Below are positions 33,353 to 41,316 of a stretch of DNA of 41,316 nt, in pieces; the first letter of the stretch is position 1, and every line of letters starts with the position of its first letter. This stretch comes from an uncultured Phocaeicola sp. (lineage in GTDB: Bacteria > Bacteroidota > Bacteroidia > Bacteroidales > Bacteroidaceae), in the NCBI GenBank assembly GCA_944320605.1, contig CALUIE010000017.1, positions 1 through 41,316 on the forward strand. The letters are read 5' to 3'. The position numbers and the translations under genes were made by a program. Below the pieces are notes generated by a model. The model was not told the DNA's origin. It did no database searches and saw nothing but the letters and a program-made list of their open reading frames with translations.

Positions 33353-33688
33353 TTATTTAAGTTTCTCTATTTCCTTAGCAGGATTCCTATAATAAACCTT
33401 ACCTTCTATATACTCCTGAGTCGCTATCAAAGTTGGTTTCGGGAGTTTTTCATAATAGCGAGAAATCTCTATTTGCTCTCTATTTTCAAAAACCTCTTCC
33501 AAATTGTCATTGTACGATGCAAACTCCTGAAGTTTCTTTGAAAGATCATTCTTCATTTCAACCGCTATTTGATTAGCACGCTTGCCTATAATTGCAACAG
33601 TTTCATATACATTACCTGTGTCTTCACACAGTTCCATCATGTTACGTGTTACGGTGTTGGTAGGAGCATTTGATTTTTTGTAATCCAT
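33353..33688 (-). CDS. rpoZ: RNA polymerase omega subunit, Rpb6-like
   Basis: A 111-residue protein matching the Bacteroidetes omega/Rpb6 family. It opens MDYKKSNAPTNTVTRNM, carries the conserved core NVYETVAIIGKRANQIAVEM (about 27-46) that packs on the beta' subunit, and has a longer charged C-terminus than E. coli omega. It supports RNA polymerase assembly. It starts 25 bp after bamD on the same strand and so probably shares its promoter. Confidence 0.92.
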   Translation of the reverse strand: MDYKKSNAPTNTVTRNMMELCEDTGNVYETVAIIGKRANQIAVEMKNDLSKKLQEFASYNDNLEEVFENREQIEISRYYEKLPKPTLIATQEYIEGKVYYRNPAKEIEKLK

Positions 33689-33713
33689 AATCTGATATTT
33701 AATTATAAATGTT

Positions 33714-34556
33714 TTAATAATCTTGTTCTACTGAGCCTACAAATCTGCTGGCTTCCTTAAAAATATTCTCTACTTCCTTGGAGTACTTGCTCTCCGGGAA
33801 TTCGTTTTTAAATGCATAATACTCATCTATGGTCTCACGCATACGGTCCTCTTTCTTTTCAAGTACACTCTCACGTGCCATATCATATTTTGCACGAAGG
33901 ATAAGTATGGACAAATCTTCACGCAATTTGGTATAAGGATATTCCTTAAGGATATTTTGTGCTGTAATAACCGCTGCAAGATAATTATTTCCGGAGCTTG
34001 TCATTGATGCGTTACCGGTATATGAACCTAAATCATAATACAGTTTCGCTGACAGATATTCTTTTTCCACAAGTTTATCCTGCAACTCAAATATCATATT
34101 CTGTGCAATTTCATGACGTTCAGTACCTGGGAAATACTCCATATACATCTGAAGTTCCTGTATAGCCTTGTATGTACTACTTTGGTCAAGTCTTGGTTCA
34201 GGAGTATCAAGGTATAAAGCCTTTCCTGAATTAAACCTTGCCAATTCAGTATAAGTACCTCGTGGATAAGTAGTATAATATGTATTGAAGTAATGTGATG
34301 CGGTTACATAATCACCTTGATTGAAATATGTCATAGCAAGCATATACAACGACTCTTCGCCAAATCTTGTTCCTTTCATGATAGGAATAAGTTCTTCCAG
34401 AACAGTAGCTGCCTTACTATTCTGTCCTTTTGCAAAATATGCCTTTGCCGCTTCGTATTTATATTCATAATCTGTACTTTTCAGTACATTATTGTACTCT
34501 CCACAGGAAGTAAATAAGCCGGCAGAGAGGAGAACCATTACAATATATTTTTTCAT
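33714..34556 (-). CDS. bamD: Outer membrane assembly lipoprotein BamD
   Basis: A 280-residue lipoprotein with signal and lipobox (GLFTSCGE, Cys about 19), followed by TPR helices (about 30-260). The first repeats show YEAAKAYFAKGQNSKAATVLEEL and SLYMLAMTYFNQGDYVTASHYF, and the later YPRGTYTELARFNSGKALY is the usual BamD third repeat. BamD works with BamA to insert beta-barrel proteins into the outer membrane. The strong promoter at 34576-34606 serves bamD-rpoZ. Confidence 0.93.
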   Translation of the reverse strand: MKKYIVMVLLSAGLFTSCGEYNNVLKSTDYEYKYEAAKAYFAKGQNSKAATVLEELIPIMKGTRFGEESLYMLAMTYFNQGDYVTASHYFNTYYTTYPRGTYTELARFNSGKALYLDTPEPRLDQSSTYKAIQELQMYMEYFPGTERHEIAQNMIFELQDKLVEKEYLSAKLYYDLGSYTGNASMTSSGNNYLAAVITAQNILKEYPYTKLREDLSILILRAKYDMARESVLEKKEDRMRETIDEYYAFKNEFPESKYSKEVENIFKEASRFVGSVEQDY

Positions 34557-34575
34557 ATTAACAAAAATAGTTTTG

Positions 34576-34606
34576 CAAAATTACAGTTTTATTATGAATA
34601 ATACAA
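34576..34606 (-). promoter_or_regulatory. Promoter of bamD-rpoZ
   Basis: On the reverse strand a TTG -33 element (34604-34606), an exact 20-nt spacer and TAATTTTG at 34576-34583 match the Bacteroidetes consensus. A second box, TATTTTTG (34562-34569), lies too close to the ATG at 34556. Confidence 0.75.
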
Positions 34607-34695
34607 CATCAAAATCATTTTTAATGTTATTTTTACTTACCACAGAACATTAAAACAAATATTTATGTACTTTTACACCATAAAAACATATTTAC

Positions 34696-36723
34696 ATGAA
34701 TTTTGAATTAATATCAGAATACAAGCCGACAGGTGACCAGCCGGAAGCTATCAAACAACTTACAGAAGGTATCAACAACGGTGTCAAGGCACAAACTTTG
34801 CTTGGAGTGACAGGTTCAGGAAAGACTTTTACAATAGCAAACGTAATAAAGGAAATAAACAAGCCCACACTCATACTAAGCCATAATAAGACTCTTGCAG
34901 CACAATTGTATGGTGAATTCAAGCATTTTTTTCCAAACAATGCTGTAGAATACTATGTATCATATTATGATTATTATCAGCCTGAAGCATACCTTCCATC
35001 AACTGACACTTACATTGAAAAAGATCTTGCAATAAACGATGAGATAGACAAATTAAGATTAGCTGCCACCTCCGCACTTCTTTCAGGCAGAAAAGACGTA
35101 ATAGTGGTCTCATCTGTATCTTGCATTTACGGTATGGGAAATCCATCTGACTTTTATGACAATGTTATAGAAATAAAGCGAGGCAAGCTATTGGACAGAA
35201 ATGTCTTTTTAAGACGTCTCGTTGACAGTCTGTATGTAAGAAACGATATTGAACTTAACCGTGGAAATTTCAGAGTAAAAGGCGACACTATCGACATATA
35301 CCTCGCATACTCCGACAATCTTCTAAGAGTTATGTTCTGGGATGATGAAATAGACGCCATAGAAGAAATCGACCCGATTTCAGGCCATAAGATGGCTGAC
35401 TTTGACGAATATAAGATTTACCCTGCCAATCTCTTTATGACCACAAAAGAAAGTACCATGAGAGCAATACATCAAATAGAAGATGACTTGACTAAACAGG
35501 TAACTTTCTTCGAAGAAGCGGGCAAACCGCTTGAGGCAAAAAGAATTTACGAGCGTGTGACATACGACATGGAAATGATCCGGGAACTTGGACACTGTTC
35601 CGGTATAGAAAACTACTCACGATATTTTGACGGTCGTGAAGCAGGAACCCGCCCCTACTGTCTTCTTGATTTTTTCCCAAAAGACTTCCTGCTTGTAATA
35701 GACGAAAGCCATGTAAGCGTACCGCAAATAAGAGCGATGTACGGTGGCGACAGAGCGAGAAAGAAAAACCTTGTAGAGTATGGTTTCAGACTTCCTGCCG
35801 CAATGGATAACAGGCCACTCAAATTTGAGGAGTTTGAGGATATGATTAATCAGGTGATATATGTCAGTGCAACACCGGCCGATTACGAACTTGTACAAAG
35901 CGAAGGTATCGTTGTCGATCAGGTTATACGTCCTACAGGCTTGTTGGACCCCATAATAGAAGTCAGGCCAAGCCTAAACCAGATAGACGACCTCATGGAA
36001 GAAATTCAACAACGAATAGAAGTCAATGAACGTGTACTCGTAACAACACTGACCAAAAGAATGGCTGAAGAACTTTCCGAATATCTTTTGAACAACGGTA
36101 TAAAGTGCAGTTATATTCACAGCGACGTTGATACATTGGAACGTGTGAAAATCATGGATGAACTGCGACAGGGAATTCATGACGTACTAATAGGTGTAAA
36201 CCTCTTGAGAGAAGGTCTTGACTTGCCTGAGGTATCACTTGTAGCTATACTTGATGCCGACAAGGAAGGTTTCCTTCGCTCTCACCGTTCACTTACACAG
36301 ACTGCCGGACGTGCAGCAAGAAACGTTAACGGAAAAGTTATCATGTATGCCGACAAAATTACGGAAAGTATGCAACTGACCATAGACGAGACAAACCGCA
36401 GACGCGAAAAACAGCTCGCCTACAATCAGGCACATGGAATAACCCCTCAACAGATTAAGAAAGTCCGAACACAAATATTAGGAGATAAAGAAAACGGTTC
36501 TGAAAACAAAGACAATAAGCCAAAAGCATACACAGAACAAATTGAGACATCATTTGCAGCAGCTGATCCTATTGTAGAATATATGTCCAAGGAACAGCTT
36601 AAGAAAAGCATTGAGCGTACAAGGAAACTGATGCAAGAGGCTGCAAAAAATCTTGATTTTATCGAAGCCGCACAATATAGGGATGAGCTTATCAAATTGG
36701 AAGACATGCTGAAAACAAAATGA
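34696..36723 (+). CDS. uvrB: Excinuclease ABC subunit B
   Basis: A 675-residue protein of normal length. It shows the Walker A LLGVTGSGKTFT, the beta-hairpin that locks onto DNA (YYVSYYDYYQPEAYLPSTDTYIEKD region), Walker B (LLVIDESHVSVPQ), SATPADYE, the helicase C-terminal motifs (LIGVNLLREGLDLPEV, QTAGRAARN) and the closing UVR motif (RKLMQEAAKNLDFIEAAQYRDEL) that contacts UvrA or UvrC. It verifies damage in nucleotide excision repair. It is a single gene, divergent from bamD. An imperfect -7 (TACTTTTA) lies about 25 nt upstream; no SOS box was recognised. Confidence 0.97.
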   Translation: MNFELISEYKPTGDQPEAIKQLTEGINNGVKAQTLLGVTGSGKTFTIANVIKEINKPTLILSHNKTLAAQLYGEFKHFFPNNAVEYYVSYYDYYQPEAYLPSTDTYIEKDLAINDEIDKLRLAATSALLSGRKDVIVVSSVSCIYGMGNPSDFYDNVIEIKRGKLLDRNVFLRRLVDSLYVRNDIELNRGNFRVKGDTIDIYLAYSDNLLRVMFWDDEIDAIEEIDPISGHKMADFDEYKIYPANLFMTTKESTMRAIHQIEDDLTKQVTFFEEAGKPLEAKRIYERVTYDMEMIRELGHCSGIENYSRYFDGREAGTRPYCLLDFFPKDFLLVIDESHVSVPQIRAMYGGDRARKKNLVEYGFRLPAAMDNRPLKFEEFEDMINQVIYVSATPADYELVQSEGIVVDQVIRPTGLLDPIIEVRPSLNQIDDLMEEIQQRIEVNERVLVTTLTKRMAEELSEYLLNNGIKCSYIHSDVDTLERVKIMDELRQGIHDVLIGVNLLREGLDLPEVSLVAILDADKEGFLRSHRSLTQTAGRAARNVNGKVIMYADKITESMQLTIDETNRRREKQLAYNQAHGITPQQIKKVRTQILGDKENGSENKDNKPKAYTEQIETSFAAADPIVEYMSKEQLKKSIERTRKLMQEAAKNLDFIEAAQYRDELIKLEDMLKTK

Positions 36724-36740
36724 TAATATCAAAATCCATT

Positions 36741-36756
36741 TGTCAGTTATCTGACA
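36741..36756. terminator. Short hairpin between converging uvrB and MATE genes
   Basis: TGTCAG (36741-36746) and CTGACA (36751-36756) form a 6-bp stem with a 4-nt loop. A T-rich stretch begins 4 nt later on the plus strand. It is a weak terminator candidate. Confidence 0.4.
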
Positions 36757-36776
36757 GACGTTTATCTTACTACAGC

Positions 36777-38120
36777 CTATAATAATCTTTTTTTATGTTT
36801 AACCATATAATACCAAATCCCGACTATATCAGCCAATATCCAACCGATTGGTACCGACCACCATATACCTGTATAACCTATTGCGGGTATCGTAGCTAAA
36901 AAATATGCTAACGCAACACGTGTACCTAAAGAGACAACTGTCAGGACAACAGACATTGACGGCAATGTAACAGCCCTATAATAGCCATAAAGAAGAAACA
37001 AATAGCCTATACCTACATAGAAACTGCCTTCAATACGAAGATATTCCACTCCGATACTGATAATTTCAGTCTCTTCAGGTGAAACAAAAAAAGCCATAAG
37101 CAAGGGTGACAACACAAAAACCAAAAGCGAAACAAAAAGAGAAAAAACAGTGGTAATAAATACAGCTTTTCTGATTCCTCTACTGATACGTTCTAAACGT
37201 CCTGCTCCGAAATTTTGGGCTACAAATGTCGAAAAGGCATTCCCGAAATCCTGTACAGGCATATAAGCAAAAGAATCTATCTTTACAGCTGCCGCAAACG
37301 CAGCCATGACAGCAGTTCCAAAACTATTTACAAGTCCCTGAACCATCAAAATACCAAAATTCATAACAGACTGCTGTACACTCGTCAGAAATGAATATGA
37401 TGTAACCTTATACAATGAACGACGGTTAAGAACACAATCTGTACGTTGCAAACGCAGTTCAGGGAAATGTCTGTAAGTATAAATATAAAGTCCGCCGGAA
37501 CCTATAATCTGAGAAATTACTGTAGCAAGTGCCGCTCCTTCCACACCCATATTAAGCGTAACCATCATCAAAATATCAAGTATAATATTTAGAACTACCG
37601 ATATAATAAGAAAAACCAACGGAACAACTGAATTTCCAACAGCACGAAGTAGAAATGCATAAAAATTATATACACAGACAGGTATCATTCCTGTAAAAAT
37701 AATAAGAAGGTAATCATATACCATTTGCTCCAATTCAGGAGGCGTCTGTAAGATATGTATTATGGGAGAAAGAAAAACAACAGAACAGACATTGAGAAAC
37801 AATGTCACAATTCCAACAAGAAAAATAGACGAGAATATACTTTGGCGTAACCCTTTTAAATCACCGGCTCCGTACTGCATGGAAAACACAGCACTGCATC
37901 CCATACACAGACCTATGAAAACTGAAGTTACAAAAACAATCAACGCATACGAAGAACCAACAGCCGCCAATGCATCAGCACCTAAAACACGTCCTACAAT
38001 CAATGTATCTGCTATATTGTAACATTGTTGCAAAAGATTTCCCAACATCAGCGGAAAAGCAAAACGCAGCATTGAAACAGTTATGTTCCCGTTTATCAAA
38101 TCTTCCTTTCCTAAATTCAT
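36777..38120 (-). CDS. MATE family efflux transporter
   Basis: A 447-residue protein with twelve membrane helices arranged as two six-helix bundles, typical of MatE. The start (LINGNITVSMLRFAFPLMLGNLLQQCYNIADTLIVG) has the conserved first helix. FSMQYGAGDLKGLRQSI after helix 2 and FVAQNFGAGRLERISRGI in the second half are the paired family motifs. It exports cationic drugs or metabolites in exchange for Na+ or H+. The subgroup is the DinF/NorM-like type common in gut Bacteroidales; substrate unknown. It is convergent with uvrB. No -7 box stands out in the short region before 38120. Confidence 0.9.
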   Translation of the reverse strand: MNLGKEDLINGNITVSMLRFAFPLMLGNLLQQCYNIADTLIVGRVLGADALAAVGSSYALIVFVTSVFIGLCMGCSAVFSMQYGAGDLKGLRQSIFSSIFLVGIVTLFLNVCSVVFLSPIIHILQTPPELEQMVYDYLLIIFTGMIPVCVYNFYAFLLRAVGNSVVPLVFLIISVVLNIILDILMMVTLNMGVEGAALATVISQIIGSGGLYIYTYRHFPELRLQRTDCVLNRRSLYKVTSYSFLTSVQQSVMNFGILMVQGLVNSFGTAVMAAFAAAVKIDSFAYMPVQDFGNAFSTFVAQNFGAGRLERISRGIRKAVFITTVFSLFVSLLVFVLSPLLMAFFVSPEETEIISIGVEYLRIEGSFYVGIGYLFLLYGYYRAVTLPSMSVVLTVVSLGTRVALAYFLATIPAIGYTGIWWSVPIGWILADIVGIWYYMVKHKKRLL

Positions 38121-38185
38121 ATTAAAGCAATCCTACACCATTTTTTCGGACTACAAAGTAAATATATTTTTCCCGTAAGGACAAT

Positions 38186-38222
38186 AAAAAGGTCTCCACA
38201 ACAAAATACATGTTGCAGAGAC
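38186..38222 (-). terminator. Terminator after the small secreted protein gene
   Basis: On the reverse strand GTCTC/GAGAC and CAAC/GTTG helices are separated by a symmetric 2x2 mismatch. They close a 9-nt loop and are followed by CTTTTT. Confidence 0.7.
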
Positions 38223-38244
38223 TTGTTATAATTTTAAATGTTTA

Positions 38245-38604
38245 TTATTTCTTTTCTATATCAATACCCTTGTTACGAAGAGTCATACCCATCAATTTCA
38301 GATAATCAGAGTATTGTTTTTCGTCCAAAGTATTCTTCATCAATTTCAAATTACCGTAAACAGCCTTACGTACTTTCTCATTGTTACCTTCTTTTGCTCT
38401 GTTGGCAATTTTCATTTCTGCTTCAAAGAAATCACATATATCAGCTACTTCCTCAGCCTGTGCAGAAGACAATTTAAGATATTTGCCTAACTGTGTCTTA
38501 TTTATTGATCCATTCCACTTCTCAGTTGTTGTAGTTTGTGAACCGTTTGCAAATACTGTTGCAGAAAATGCCAAAGCGGCGATAAATGTTAATCCTGATT
38601 TCAT
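38245..38604 (-). CDS. Small secreted helical protein of unknown function
   Basis: A 119-residue protein with a clear signal peptide (about 1-19, ending VFANG). The mature part is helical and charged: LGKYLKLSSAQAEEVADICDFFEAEMKIA, then VRKAVYGNLKLMKNTLDEKQYSDYLKLMGMTLRNKGI. The L-S-x-x-Q-A and L-D-E-K-Q-Y-S-x-Y-L pattern recalls periplasmic Spy/CpxP-like LTxxQ proteins, but similarity is weak. I know it only as a Bacteroides hypothetical. It has its own promoter, a leader of about 125 nt with small inverted repeats, and a terminator. It is probably a periplasmic stress-type protein (inference). Confidence 0.75.
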   Translation of the reverse strand: MKSGLTFIAALAFSATVFANGSQTTTTEKWNGSINKTQLGKYLKLSSAQAEEVADICDFFEAEMKIANRAKEGNNEKVRKAVYGNLKLMKNTLDEKQYSDYLKLMGMTLRNKGIDIEKK

Positions 38605-38736
38605 AATACCTAATGTTTAATTTTTGTTGTTACCTAAAAACACAATCTTCTTTGATTGCCTTAATTTAATCTCTAATTGACAAGTCTTGTCTAATTTTTC
38701 TTACGTTTAGCTTAAGCCTTTATCTTTTTACCGATG
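38605..38736 (-). other. Long leader of the small secreted protein gene
   Basis: About 125 nt separate the promoter box from the ATG at 38604. The leader holds an imperfect palindrome GACAAGTCTTGTC (plus strand 38679-38691) and a small hairpin CAATC/GATTG near 38642-38657. No start codon of a convincing leader peptide was recognised. The leader may carry post-transcriptional control. Confidence 0.4.
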
Positions 38737-38744
38737 CAAAGATA
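38737..38744 (-). promoter_or_regulatory. -7 promoter box for the small secreted protein gene
   Basis: The reverse strand reads TATCTTTG, a perfect TAnnTTTG box, with a TTTT run 20 nt upstream in the -33 position. Confidence 0.65.
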
Positions 38745-38877
38745 AGAACGTTTGCGTTAACGGAAAAACAAATGAAAGAAAATATTCTCTTTATCCGTCT
38801 TTTGTTGACATGAATCAAGAAATCCACGACATAATGAACAATATAGCAATTTTAATGTATATGAAATATTCATATAA

Positions 38878-38910
38878 AAACAAAGCCCGGCACGATTCTG
38901 TACCGGGCTT
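38878..38910 (-). terminator. Terminator of the nqr operon
   Basis: AAGCCCGG (38883-38890) pairs with CCGGGCTT (38903-38910), followed on the reverse strand by TGTTTTTAT. It lies 20 bp after the nqrF stop and marks the end of the operon. Confidence 0.88.
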
Positions 38911-38929
38911 ATATACATGGCAGGAAATA

Positions 38930-40198
38930 TTATCCGCCGAAATTATCATACATAATTGAAGATGATTCAACACCAAGGCTGTCAAGCATCTTAACAACAG
39001 CGTTAGACATCGGACCAGGACCACACATGTAGTATTCAATGTCTTCCGGTGCTTCATGATCCTTCAAGTAAGTATCAAGCATTACCTGATGAACGAATCC
39101 CGGAGTATATTTAACTCCTGCAGCATCAGCAGCCGGATCCGGACGGTCAAGTGCAAGATGGAAGTGGAAGTTAGGGAAATCTTTTTCCAGTGCCAAGAAA
39201 TCCTCAAGATAGAACACTTCGTTCAATGCACGTGCACCATAGAAGTAGTGAAGTTCACGGTCTGTAGTATGCAGAGTACGTGTCATGTGCATAATCTGTG
39301 CACGCAACGGAGCCATACCGGCGCCACCACCTACCCAAATCATTTCTTTCTTAGAATCGAAAATTGGGTGGAAATCACCGTAAGGACCACTCATCAATAC
39401 CTTGTCACCTGGTTTAAGTGTGAAGATATAAGAAGAAGCTATACCAGGATTTACATCCATGAAACCACTACGGTCCGGTTTGAACGGAGGTGTAGCTATA
39501 CGTACAGTCAACATAAATACATCACCCTCTGCAGGATAGTTTGCCATAGAGTAAGCACGGATTGTTTCTTCTTCATTCTTACATTTCAAGCCAAACAAAC
39601 CGAATTTTTCCCATGCAGGAAGATATTCGTCTCCGATAAGGCTCTTGTCGATATCCTTGTTGTAATCCATTTCGAATTTAGGAATCTTGATCTGTGCGTA
39701 TGAACCAGGTATAAAGTCCATGTGAGCACCTGCAGGAAGCTGCACTTTAAATTCCTTGATAAATGTAGCAACGTTCTTGTTAGAGATAACTGTACATTCG
39801 TATTCCTTGACACCCATTACAGATTCAGGAACCTTGATTGACATATCACCTTTAACCTTTACCTGGCAACCAAGACGCCAGTGGTCTTTCTGCTGCTTAC
39901 GACTGAAGTGGCTGACTTCTGAAGGAAGGATTTCGCCACCGCCTTCTACAACCTGACACTTGCACTGTCCGCAAGAGCCCTTACCACCACACGCAGAAGG
40001 AAGGAACACGTTGTTCACTGCTAATGTATTAAGCAATGTAGAACCAGATTCAACCTCCAACTGGTTTTCACCATTTATTGTAACTTTTACCTTTCCAGAT
40101 GCAACAAGGAAATTCTTTGCAACCAAAAGGATTATTACCAACACCAGAATAGTCACTAGGAATACTCCAATGCTTGCTAATATAAAATTCATATCCAT
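38930..40198 (-). CDS. nqrF: Na+-translocating NADH:quinone reductase subunit F
   Basis: A 422-residue protein with an N-terminal membrane helix (about 4-26) and a 2Fe-2S ferredoxin domain. Its cluster Cys lie in CGGKGSCGQC (about 70-79) and LGCQVKV (about 111). An FAD-binding domain with RAYSMANYPAE follows, then an NAD-binding domain with VGGGAGMAPLRAQI and the closing CGPGPMSNAVVKML. NqrF takes electrons from NADH and passes them into the sodium pump. It begins 19 bp after nqrE and ends the operon. An in-frame Met3 is an alternative start. Confidence 0.97.
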   Translation of the reverse strand: MDMNFILASIGVFLVTILVLVIILLVAKNFLVASGKVKVTINGENQLEVESGSTLLNTLAVNNVFLPSACGGKGSCGQCKCQVVEGGGEILPSEVSHFSRKQQKDHWRLGCQVKVKGDMSIKVPESVMGVKEYECTVISNKNVATFIKEFKVQLPAGAHMDFIPGSYAQIKIPKFEMDYNKDIDKSLIGDEYLPAWEKFGLFGLKCKNEEETIRAYSMANYPAEGDVFMLTVRIATPPFKPDRSGFMDVNPGIASSYIFTLKPGDKVLMSGPYGDFHPIFDSKKEMIWVGGGAGMAPLRAQIMHMTRTLHTTDRELHYFYGARALNEVFYLEDFLALEKDFPNFHFHLALDRPDPAADAAGVKYTPGFVHQVMLDTYLKDHEAPEDIEYYMCGPGPMSNAVVKMLDSLGVESSSIMYDNFGG

Positions 40199-40217
40199 TG
40201 TTTTATTCCTTTCTTTA

Positions 40218-40841
40218 TTAGATGTTCAAACCAGAGAAACACATAAATGCCATTGCCATCAGACCTACAACGATAAATGTGATACCCAAACCTCTAAGAG
40301 GAGCAGGTACATCAGAGTAAGCCATCTTTTCGCGGATAGCTGCAAGACCTACGATAGCAAGCAACCATCCAAGACCAGAACCAAGTGCATAAGAGATAGC
40401 GTCTGCTACTCCACCGATGAATTTAGGGTCAGATGGTGCAAGAGTAATACGCTGCTGCATGAAGAGTGAAGCACCCATGATGGCACAGTTTACGGCGATA
40501 AGTGGAAGGAAGATACCCAATGATGCATAAAGCGATGGGCTGAATTTTTCCACAATCATTTCCACCAACTGTACGATAGCGGCGATTACGGCAATAAAGA
40601 GGATAAAGCTAAGGAAGCTCAAGTCAATACCAAGAATACCGTCGGCAGCCAGAACCTTAGTCTGAAGCAGGTAGTTTACAGGAAGTGTAACTACAAGCAC
40701 GAATGTCACGGCAATACCAAGTCCGAGCGCAGTCTTCACATTCTTCGAAACGGCAAGGTATGAACACATACCAAGGAAGAACGCGAATATCATATTGTCC
40801 ACAAATATAGAGCGGACGAATAAACTTAATAAATGTTCCAT
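40218..40841 (-). CDS. nqrE: Na+-translocating NADH:quinone reductase subunit E
   Basis: From the ATG at 40841 ([16 protein letters not shown]) the product has 207 residues. A TTG 9 nt upstream is rejected. It has six membrane helices. The conserved [18 protein letters not shown] in the first half and [15 protein letters not shown] in the second are mirrored in NqrD and each supply a Cys for the intramembrane iron centre. It sits between nqrD (34 bp gap) and nqrF. Confidence 0.96.
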   Translation of the reverse strand: MEHLLSLFVRSIFVDNMIFAFFLGMCSYLAVSKNVKTALGLGIAVTFVLVVTLPVNYLLQTKVLAADGILGIDLSFLSFILFIAVIAAIVQLVEMIVEKFSPSLYASLGIFLPLIAVNCAIMGASLFMQQRITLAPSDPKFIGGVADAISYALGSGLGWLLAIVGLAAIREKMAYSDVPAPLRGLGITFIVVGLMAMAFMCFSGLNI

Positions 40842-40875
40842 ATTATACAATTAATATTTTTTATTCAACACCCTA

Positions 40876-41316
40876 TTATTTTTCCTGCAACTCTTTGTGC
40901 TTAGCACGCTGATACCATATAAGACATGCCACGATAATCAGAGCCATAGGAGGCATCAACATCATACCGTTGTTTACATAACCTGCATCCTTAAGCCACT
41001 GATAGTTCAGGATATTGAAACCAAGCAGTGTTCCAGAACCAAGAAGTTCACGGAAGAAAGCCACGATAATAAGAATCTTGGCATATCCAAGACCGTTACC
41101 GATACCGTCAAGACATGATTCCCAAGGACCGTTTGCCATAGCGAATGCTTCAAGACGTCCCATCAGGATACAGTTAGTAATGATAAGACCTACATATACT
41201 GAAAGTTGTACGCTCACATCGTATGCAAAAGCCTTCAAAAGTTCACTAACGATAGTTACCAAAGCGGCAACAACCACCAGCTGAACGATGATACGGATAC
41301 GGTTAGGAATAGTCTT
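40876..41316 (-). CDS. nqrD: Na+-translocating NADH:quinone reductase subunit D, 5' end outside the window
   Basis: The frame is open from the window edge through 146 residues to the stop, so the first 60 or so residues are missing. The visible part reads [19 protein letters not shown] at the edge, then [28 protein letters not shown] (the Cys motif matching NqrE) and [20 protein letters not shown] frame start at 41277 would be a GTG in mid-protein and is not the real start. NqrD and NqrE form the membrane core that shuttles electrons across the bilayer. Confidence 0.95.
   Translation of the reverse strand, partial: KTIPNRIRIIVQLVVVAALVTIVSELLKAFAYDVSVQLSVYVGLIITNCILMGRLEAFAMANGPWESCLDGIGNGLGYAKILIIVAFFRELLGSGTLLGFNILNYQWLKDAGYVNNGMMLMPPMALIIVACLIWYQRAKHKELQEK

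Noticed and set aside
38815-39057. 80-codon reverse-strand frame at the end of nqrF
   Set aside because: It lies in another frame of the nqrF 3' end and its terminator and has no family match.

Overview
The window is chromosomal DNA from a member of the Bacteroidales, most likely Bacteroidaceae. The signs are very high similarity (recognised from memory) of xylose isomerase, serine palmitoyltransferase and BamD to Bacteroides proteins; an Rpb6-like RNA polymerase omega; a Nudix-type xylose regulator; Na+-NQR genes; and many Bacteroidetes-type promoters with a TAnnTTTG -7 box. The DNA is AT-rich. I see no rRNA, tRNA, insertion sequence, integrase or CRISPR array.

Layout. 1-2.9 kb: 5' part of a YhcH-family gene, an orphan PD-(D/E)XK nuclease (PGN_0703-like), and an NfeD/paraslipin pair. 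3.1-8.0 kb: a heavy-metal RND pump fused to a TolC remnant, running into the end of a cobyrinate a,c-diamide synthase gene whose active sites look altered. 8.2-13.4 kb: a WalJ-like metallo-hydrolase, a three-gene iron-sulfur operon (NapH-NapG-like fusion, ferredoxin-type aldo/keto reductase, DUF1893) and an M48 lipoprotein protease. 13.4-19.0 kb: the xylose operon xylR-xylB-xylA-xylT with a long upstream control region and a large intercistronic hairpin. 19.1-23.9 kb: lon-tgt-lptG. 24.0-27.3 kb: tRNA methyltransferase, then divergent lipid kinase and serine palmitoyltransferase genes (sphingolipid synthesis). 27.3-31.7 kb: a redox-dead thioredoxin-like protein with a structured leader, a DEAD-box helicase with a HAD phosphatase, a small secreted protein, an MBL hydrolase and a glyoxalase-fold protein. 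31.7-36.7 kb: a DUF3820-like protein, an array of palindromes, DUF4293, rpoZ, bamD and uvrB. 36.8-41.3 kb: a MATE pump, a small secreted protein, and nqrF, nqrE and partial nqrD.

Most of this is core Bacteroidales housekeeping. The unusual material is between and inside the genes. Three separate arrays share an exact 22-bp period and palindromic units and lie at or just beyond gene 3' ends (2882-2947, 13311-13376, 32651-32738). There is a multi-helix leader RNA candidate at 27876-27980 with two mutually exclusive foldings, and a 51-nt hairpin with two symmetric G/A mismatches between xylA and xylT. Four TTACA motifs sit about one helical turn apart upstream of xylR. Several enzymes lack residues their families normally need: CobB (Asp and nucleophile Cys), Tgt (three zinc Cys) and the thioredoxin-like protein (both Cys). 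The RND-TolC fusion looks internally deleted and has no adaptor gene beside it.
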